Made by a program: the position numbers and the translations under genes | Assembly: GCA_051878085.1 (NCBI GenBank) | Contig: JBJEJN010000058.1 | Span: 1 to 16,365 of the forward strand | DNA: 16,365 nucleotides | Origin: SFTH01 sp051878085 | GTDB lineage: Bacteria; Bacillota; Clostridia; Christensenellales; Aristaeellaceae | Reading direction: 5' to 3' | The notes under the pieces: generated by a model | What the model saw: only the letters and a program-made list of their open reading frames with translations | Databases searched by the model: none | What the model was told of the DNA's origin: nothing | Part shown: piece after piece, positions 12,697 through 16,365 of the stretch | Layout: the number at the start of each line of letters is the position of its first letter | Numbering within the stretch: position 1 is the first letter of the stretch

Positions 12697-12984
12697 ATGG
12701 CACGCGCCGAAAACAAAAGCAAGTATAAGAAGGTTTCCGTGTGGAACTGGCTGGGCACGCTGATCCTGTGCAGCATTCCGGGCGTGCGGCTCATCGCCCT
12801 GATCCTGTTCATCATCTTCGCCAAGGCCCAGAGCAAGCGCAGCTTCGCCATCGCCATGCTGGTGCTGGATGTGCTGGTGGTTGCGCTGGCGTTTGCAGCC
12901 TTCCTGATCTTCCCTGATCAGCTGGCCCAGTTCGCCGCCGATCTGCGGGGCGGAGACGCGCTGCTGGTCATGCCCCAGGGCTGA
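12697..12984 (+). CDS. Small two-helix membrane protein of unknown function
   Basis: 95 aa. A basic N-terminus (MARAENKSKYKKVSVWNW) precedes a first hydrophobic segment at about 19-41 (LGTLILCSIPGVRLIALILFIIF). A basic turn (AKAQSKRSF) follows, then a second segment at about 49-72 and a short amphipathic end. No catalytic motif is visible. The tandem arrangement, with WNW before a helix broken by a Pro-Gly, resembles small hypothetical membrane proteins of Clostridia. AGGAG lies ten bases upstream of the ATG. A second ATG seven bases earlier in another frame opens only a 12-codon ORF. It has its own strong promoter, so it is probably expressed constitutively. Confidence 0.75.
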   Translation: MARAENKSKYKKVSVWNWLGTLILCSIPGVRLIALILFIIFAKAQSKRSFAIAMLVLDVLVVALAFAAFLIFPDQLAQFAADLRGGDALLVMPQG

Positions 12985-12997
12985 GATAAATAGGATC

Positions 12998-13034
12998 AAC
13001 GCCGCGATGCGCAATGCTTGCCCTCGCGGCGTTT
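12998..13034 (+). terminator. Possible terminator after the small membrane protein
   Basis: A perfect 10-bp stem AACGCCGCGA (12998-13007) / TCGCGGCGTT (13024-13033). The tail is only TTTGCTATG, so termination may be partial and the following desulfhydrase gene may be transcribed by read-through. No clear promoter is seen between here and 13062. Confidence 0.5.
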
Positions 13035-13061
13035 GCTATGCAATGCATTGGAGGAATACCT

Positions 13062-14120
13062 ATGAACGAAAGAATCGCGCAGCTTCGCGCGCACACGTCC
13101 CGCCTGCCCAGGGCGCAGCTGGGCTTCTTCCCCACGCCGCTCTATCGCCTGAACCGGCTCTCTGAGCTGCTGGGCATCGAGCTTTACATCAAGCGCGACG
13201 ACTTCACCGGCATGAACCTCTTCGGCGGCAACAAGGTGCGCAAGCTGGAGTACCTGCTGGGCGACGCGGCGCAGCGGGGCGCGACCCACGTCATCACCTA
13301 CGGCGCGACCCAGTCCAACCACGCCATGGAGACCGCCGCCGCCTGCCGCAGGCTGGGCATCCAGCCGATTCTGTACCTGACGGTGGTGGTGGAGCCGGAG
13401 AAGGGCACGGCCCGGGCAAACCTGCTGCTGGATCAGATCCTGGGCGCGGAGATTCACACCGTGCCCATGCTGCCGGGCGAGACCGAGGAGCAGGCCGACG
13501 CGCGCGCCGCCGAAATGGGCGCGACCCGGGCAGCGGAGCTGAACGCTGCGGGGCAGCTCTGCGTGGACATCCCCATGGGCGGTGCAAGCAAGCTCGGCTC
13601 CGTGGGCTTCGCGGACGGCATGGCCGAGCTGGCGGAGCAGCTGGAGGAGATGGATCACCTCCGCCTGTCGAAGATCTACCACTGCACCGGCACTGGCGGA
13701 ACCATGGCCGGCATGCACGTGGGCCGCGCGCTGCTGGGCAGCGACGTGGAGCTGATCTCGGTGGCGGCAAGCCCCAAGGAGGAGCAGGCGTACATCGACA
13801 AGGTGCACGCGCTCTGCGGCGACGTGCTTGCTCTGCTGGGAAGCGACGCGCAGGTGAAGCGCGATGACCTGCACCTCGACCTGACCCAGTGGCAGCCCGG
13901 CTACGAGCAGCCCAGCGAGGCGGCCTCCGAGGCCATCCGGCTGCTTGCCCGCATCGAGGGCCTGTTTGTCGATCCGGTGTACACCGGCAAGGCCCTGGCG
14001 GCGCTGCTGGCCGACGTGCGCAGCGGCAGGATTGCCAAGGGCGAGCGCGTGCTGTTCTGGCATACCGGCGGCGCGACCGCGCTGTTTGCCGAGCCGGAGA
14101 TTCTGGGCGACATCTGCTGA
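13062..14120 (+). CDS. PLP-dependent D-cysteine desulfhydrase / ACC deaminase family protein
   Basis: 352 aa, a little longer than the usual 330. It is a fold-type II pyridoxal-phosphate enzyme. The family breaks D-cysteine or related amino acids to pyruvate, ammonia and sulfide, or deaminates 1-aminocyclopropane-1-carboxylate. The motif GGNKVRKLEYL gives the PLP lysine at Lys58. SNHAME (85-90) supplies the substrate-side Ser/Asn/His, CTGTGGTMAG is the phosphate-binding loop, and VDPVYTGKA plus FWHTGGATALF are conserved late blocks. Start: GGAGG eight bases before ATG 13062. The frame's earlier ATG at 13014 lies within the preceding hairpin and is rejected. D-cysteine desulfhydrase is the likelier role in an anaerobe, but the exact substrate is not certain. 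A strong terminator follows. Confidence 0.9.
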   Translation: MNERIAQLRAHTSRLPRAQLGFFPTPLYRLNRLSELLGIELYIKRDDFTGMNLFGGNKVRKLEYLLGDAAQRGATHVITYGATQSNHAMETAAACRRLGIQPILYLTVVVEPEKGTARANLLLDQILGAEIHTVPMLPGETEEQADARAAEMGATRAAELNAAGQLCVDIPMGGASKLGSVGFADGMAELAEQLEEMDHLRLSKIYHCTGTGGTMAGMHVGRALLGSDVELISVAASPKEEQAYIDKVHALCGDVLALLGSDAQVKRDDLHLDLTQWQPGYEQPSEAASEAIRLLARIEGLFVDPVYTGKALAALLADVRSGRIAKGERVLFWHTGGATALFAEPEILGDIC

Positions 14121-14153
14121 GGTCGCGTCCGTCATCCCTTTGATTGAAAATTC

Positions 14154-14197
14154 CGCGCCTTTTTCCGGCATCATACCGGAAGGAGGCGCGCTTTTTT
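14154..14197 (+). terminator. Strong intrinsic terminator after the desulfhydrase gene
   Basis: A 15-bp stem from CGCGCCTTTTTCCGG (14154-14168) and CCGGAAGGAGGCGCG (14176-14190), with two G-U wobbles and a 7-base loop, followed by CTTTTTT. It isolates the ilvB unit from upstream transcription. Confidence 0.92.
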
Positions 14198-14314
14198 CCC
14201 ATCGAAGCGCCCGCTGCACCGCGTTTTGTTCGCAGCGTCTCCGAAAAAAATTTGATTTGTGCAAAAATTATGTGAAATCTTGCGATTTCAGGGCAGTTTT
14301 TGTGCCTTGGCCGA

Positions 14315-14343
14315 TTGACAGCATGGTACTTCCATGCTATAAT
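14315..14343 (+). promoter_or_regulatory. Perfect-consensus promoter of the ilvB leader, with an inverted repeat in the spacer
   Basis: TTGACA (14315-14320), 17 bases, TATAAT (14338-14343), all twelve consensus bases. The whole spacer is an inverted repeat, GCATGG-TACTT-CCATGC (14321-14337). A protein bound there would block RNA polymerase. Transcription would start near 14350, giving a leader of about 293 bases before ilvB. Such a strong promoter makes sense if control is exerted downstream by attenuation. Confidence 0.9.
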
Positions 14344-14388
14344 CCTAACCAATCGGATTTCCGAAATACAAACGACGGAGCTTTCAAA

Positions 14389-14508
14389 ATGTTCGCTGTT
14401 CTCGCAACCCTCGGCATTCTGGATCTACTGCTTGGCATTGTCCTTGTACGACTTACCTCGTGCGATGATGGTGCTAAAAGTTATGCCCTGCAATGCCAAG
14501 CGTTCTGA
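14389..14508 (+). CDS. ilv leader peptide (39 aa), branched-chain amino-acid sensor
   Basis: The ORF has GGAG eight bases before its ATG and encodes MFAVLATLGILDLLLGIV, then LVRL, followed by TSCDDGAKSYALQCQAF. Thirteen of the first 22 residues are Leu (8), Val (3) or Ile (2), with the densest run at residues 10-22. This is the hallmark of attenuation leader peptides of branched-chain biosynthesis operons. Ribosomes starved of charged Leu/Val/Ile tRNA should stall within that run. The ORF's last third (14474-14487) is complementary to the inner stem of the terminator just before ilvB, completing the switch. A tiny membrane protein is the alternative, but the position between a consensus promoter and an attenuator argues strongly for a leader. 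Confidence 0.82.
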   Translation: MFAVLATLGILDLLLGIVLVRLTSCDDGAKSYALQCQAF

Positions 14509-14588
14509 GCCGGCGACCGAAAGTTCTTGGGTCGGAAGTCGGAAGTTCGGAAGTGAGAAGTTTGCGACGCCTGCGGTCTAACTTTTAG
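14474..14588 (+). promoter_or_regulatory. Antiterminator pairing of the ilvB attenuator
   Basis: CTAAAAGTTA (14474-14483, inside the leader ORF) is the exact reverse complement of TAACTTTTAG (14579-14588, inner stem and loop of the terminator). After one mismatch the pairing continues GCC with GGT (14485-14487 with 14575-14577, one wobble). When formed, it removes the inner part of the terminator. A ribosome stalled at the Leu/Val/Ile codons (up to 14454) leaves 14474 onward free, whereas one reaching the stop codon covers it. Between the arms lies a hairpin CGACC/GGTCG (14514-14518 with 14530-14534) and three to four repeats of CGGAAGT-like sequence (about 14533-14560). Confidence 0.65.
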
Positions 14589-14604
14589 ACGGCAGGCGTT
14601 TTTT
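14567..14604 (+). terminator. Attenuator terminator before ilvB
   Basis: ACGCCTGC (14567-14574) pairs with GCAGGCGT (14592-14599), and the inner GTCTAA (14576-14581) pairs with TTAGAC (14585-14590) across a single G-G mismatch. The loop is three bases, and a run of six T's follows (14599-14604). It lies 38 bases before the ilvB start, so it must be conditional. Confidence 0.92.
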
Positions 14605-14642
14605 ACTGCATACCGCTGCAATTGTACAAGGAGGGACAAATC

Positions 14643-16349
14643 ATGCAGATGACCGGCGCAAAGATTCTGATGGAATGTCTGCTCGAACAGGGCGTCGATA
14701 CAATTTTCGGCTACCCGGGCGGCACCATCCTGAACGTTTACGACGAGCTGTACAGCTACGGGGAACAGATCCGGCACGTCCTGACCGCCCACGAGCAGGG
14801 CGCGTGCCACGCCGCCGACGGCTACGCCCGTTCCACCGGCAAGGTGGGCGTGTGCTTCGCCACCTCCGGCCCCGGCTGCACCAACCTGGTCACCGGCATC
14901 GCCACCGCCTACATGGATTCCTCGCCCATCGTGTGCATCACCTGCAACGTGACCACCGACCTCATCGGCAAGGACACCTTCCAGGAGGTGGACATCACCG
15001 GCGTGACCATGCCCATCACCAAGTGCAATTACCTGGTTCGCCGGGTGGAGGATCTGGCCGACACGGTGCGCGAGGCCTTCGCCATCGCCCGCAGCGGCAG
15101 GCCCGGCCCGGTGCTGATCGACATTCCCAAGAACGTCACCGCCGCCGCGTGCGAATACCTACCCCTGAGCCGAAAGGATCACGGCATGTGCGGTCGTCTG
15201 GGCATGCTGATGAAGCGCTCCTCGCTGAACTTCAAGGCCCCGGAGCCGGATCACGACGACATCGACAAGCTGGTGGAGATGATCAACCGCTCGAAGAAGC
15301 CGCTGCTGATCTGCGGCGGCGGCGTGGTGCGCAGCCGCGCCCACGTGGAGTTCGAGGCCTTCGCCAACAAGATCGACGCCCCCGTGGCCATCACCGTGAT
15401 GGGCGGCGGCGGCTTCCGCGGCAGAAACAAGCTCACCACCGGCATGATCGGCATGCACGGCTCCCAGGCCTCCAACATGGCCGTGGACGCATGCGACCTG
15501 CTCATCGCCGTGGGCTGCCGCTTCTCCGACCGCGTGGCGCTCAAGCCCTCCAGCTTCGCGCAGAACGCGAAGATCGTGCAGATCGACATCGACCGCAGCG
15601 AGATCAACAAGAACGTGGAGACCGACCACCACATCATCGGCGACGCAAAGCGCGTGCTGGAGCTGCTGCTGGAGCGCGTGACCCAGCTGGATCACAGCGA
15701 ATGGAAGGACTACGTGTTCTCCTACAAGACCGAGACGGAGTACGACGAGGTGGAGGATCGCCTGACCCCCAGCCAGATCCTCTCGGCCATCGCGCGCATC
15801 CTCCCCCAGGACACCATCGTCGCCACCGACGTGGGCCAGCACCAGATGTGGGCCATCCAGCACTTCCACTTCGACTATCCCGGCCAGCTGATCACCTCCG
15901 GCGGCTTCGGCACCATGGGCTTCGGCCTGGGCGCAGCCATCGGCGCGCAGGTGGGCAACCCGGAAAAGTGCGTGCTGCACGTCACCGGCGACGGCAGCTT
16001 CCGCATGAACTGCAACGAGCTGGCCACCGAGCAGTACTACAACCTGCCCATCATCACGGTGCTGTTCAACAACGGCACGCTGGGCATGGTTCGCCAGTGG
16101 CAGACACTGATCTACGACGGCCACTACTCCCAGACCACGCTGGACCGCGCCCCCGACTTCGTGAAGCTGGCCGAGGCCTACGGCCTGGGCGGCCGCCGGG
16201 TGACGAACACCGAGGAGCTGGAGGAGGCGCTCAACGAGGCGCTGAACTGCGGCCACGGCTATGTGATCGACTGCGCCATCTTCATGGACGAGATGGTGCG
16301 CCCGATGGTGGGCGGCGGCAGCCACATCACCCAGTTCATGATCGATTGA
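14643..16349 (+). CDS. ilvB: Acetolactate synthase, large (catalytic) subunit
   Basis: 568 aa, the normal length. It joins two pyruvates, or pyruvate and 2-ketobutyrate, to acetohydroxy acids, the first common step to valine, leucine and isoleucine. It uses thiamine diphosphate, Mg2+ and FAD. The N-terminal domain has GYPGGTILNVYDEL (23-36) and catalytic Glu51 in AHEQGACHAADGYAR. The middle FAD-binding domain runs roughly 190-340. The C-terminal domain carries the thiamine-diphosphate motif GDGSFRMNCNEL (449-460) through LFNNGTLGMVRQWQ. AAGGAGGG sets the start at 14643, and the frame's earlier ATG at 14622 is rejected. It is controlled by the leader attenuator upstream. A GAGGAGG site and ATG follow 13 bases after the stop, as expected for a co-transcribed regulatory subunit. 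Confidence 0.97.
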   Translation: MQMTGAKILMECLLEQGVDTIFGYPGGTILNVYDELYSYGEQIRHVLTAHEQGACHAADGYARSTGKVGVCFATSGPGCTNLVTGIATAYMDSSPIVCITCNVTTDLIGKDTFQEVDITGVTMPITKCNYLVRRVEDLADTVREAFAIARSGRPGPVLIDIPKNVTAAACEYLPLSRKDHGMCGRLGMLMKRSSLNFKAPEPDHDDIDKLVEMINRSKKPLLICGGGVVRSRAHVEFEAFANKIDAPVAITVMGGGGFRGRNKLTTGMIGMHGSQASNMAVDACDLLIAVGCRFSDRVALKPSSFAQNAKIVQIDIDRSEINKNVETDHHIIGDAKRVLELLLERVTQLDHSEWKDYVFSYKTETEYDEVEDRLTPSQILSAIARILPQDTIVATDVGQHQMWAIQHFHFDYPGQLITSGGFGTMGFGLGAAIGAQVGNPEKCVLHVTGDGSFRMNCNELATEQYYNLPIITVLFNNGTLGMVRQWQTLIYDGHYSQTTLDRAPDFVKLAEAYGLGGRRVTNTEELEEALNEALNCGHGYVIDCAIFMDEMVRPMVGGGSHITQFMID

Positions 16350-16362
16350 GGAGGTAAGCGCA

Positions 16363-16365
16363 ATG
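16363..16365 (+). CDS. Start codon of the next ilv-operon gene (partial; perhaps the small subunit)
   Basis: GAGGAGGTAAGCGCA precedes an ATG that is the last codon of the window, 13 bases after the ilvB stop. The spacing and ribosome site fit a co-transcribed gene. In most bacteria the acetolactate synthase small subunit (ilvN/ilvH) or ilvC follows, but no coding sequence is visible to confirm this. Confidence 0.4.

Noticed and set aside
12690..12728. A 12-codon ORF overlapping the start of the 95-aa membrane protein
   Set aside because: Its ATG is only three bases from the AGGAG site, too close for efficient initiation, and the peptide has no distinctive content.
14350..14642. T-box riboswitch in the ilvB leader
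   Set aside because: I found no TGGNACCGCG-type T-box sequence before the terminator. A translated Leu/Val/Ile-rich leader explains the structure better.
15159..16325. A 388-codon minus-strand frame opposite ilvB
   Set aside because: Shadow of ilvB, rich in His/Ala/Val/Leu with no recognisable domain and no ribosome site.

Overview
This 16.4-kb window looks like chromosome from a high-GC member of the Clostridia (Bacillota). The evidence is dense GC-rich coding DNA, strong GGAGG-type ribosome binding sites, consensus TTGACA/TATAAT promoters in AT-rich gaps, intrinsic terminators with T-runs, a DctPQM TRAP transporter, and a QueT-type vitamin-family permease. The resemblance to uncultured gut lineages (Christensenellales or Oscillospirales-like) is an impression, not a proven placement. 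No rRNA, tRNA, CRISPR array, transposase or phage gene was seen.

Left part (about 90-9500): a catabolic locus on the minus strand. In transcription order it holds a DHDPS/N-acetylneuraminate-lyase superfamily aldolase (8377-7460), a TRAP transporter dctP-dctQ-dctM (7408-4419), an intrinsic terminator (4408-4371), a large cytoplasmic glycoside hydrolase (4272-1174), a zinc-ribbon membrane protein (1173-670) and a YhcH/YiaL/TabA-family sugar anomerase-like protein (673-236). A divergent AraC-family regulator (8555-9496, plus) faces the aldolase across an AT-rich promoter region. The simplest reading is one regulated system that imports an acidic sugar conjugate, cleaves it in the cytoplasm and splits the released keto-acid sugar by a class I aldolase. 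The actual substrate cannot be read from the sequence.

Middle (9500-11500): small genes of unknown or modest function. These are a 64-aa minus-strand protein, a 144-aa membrane protein behind a near-consensus promoter, a stand-alone HPt phosphotransfer protein, a composite palindromic repeat (second copy near 150-214, opposite orientation), and queT on the minus strand. The queT leader contains a preQ1-I-like aptamer and a clear intrinsic terminator.

Right part (11700-16365): plus-strand genes in separate transcription units. These are a metal-dependent amidohydrolase, a small two-helix membrane protein, a PLP-dependent D-cysteine desulfhydrase/ACC-deaminase-like enzyme, and the acetolactate synthase large subunit ilvB, with the start codon of the next gene at the window edge. 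The roughly 500-bp gap before ilvB contains a perfect-consensus promoter, a 39-codon leader peptide very rich in Leu/Val/Ile, and a terminator whose inner stem can pair alternatively with the end of the leader ORF. Together these form an apparently complete ribosome-mediated attenuator, and it is the best regulatory find of the window.
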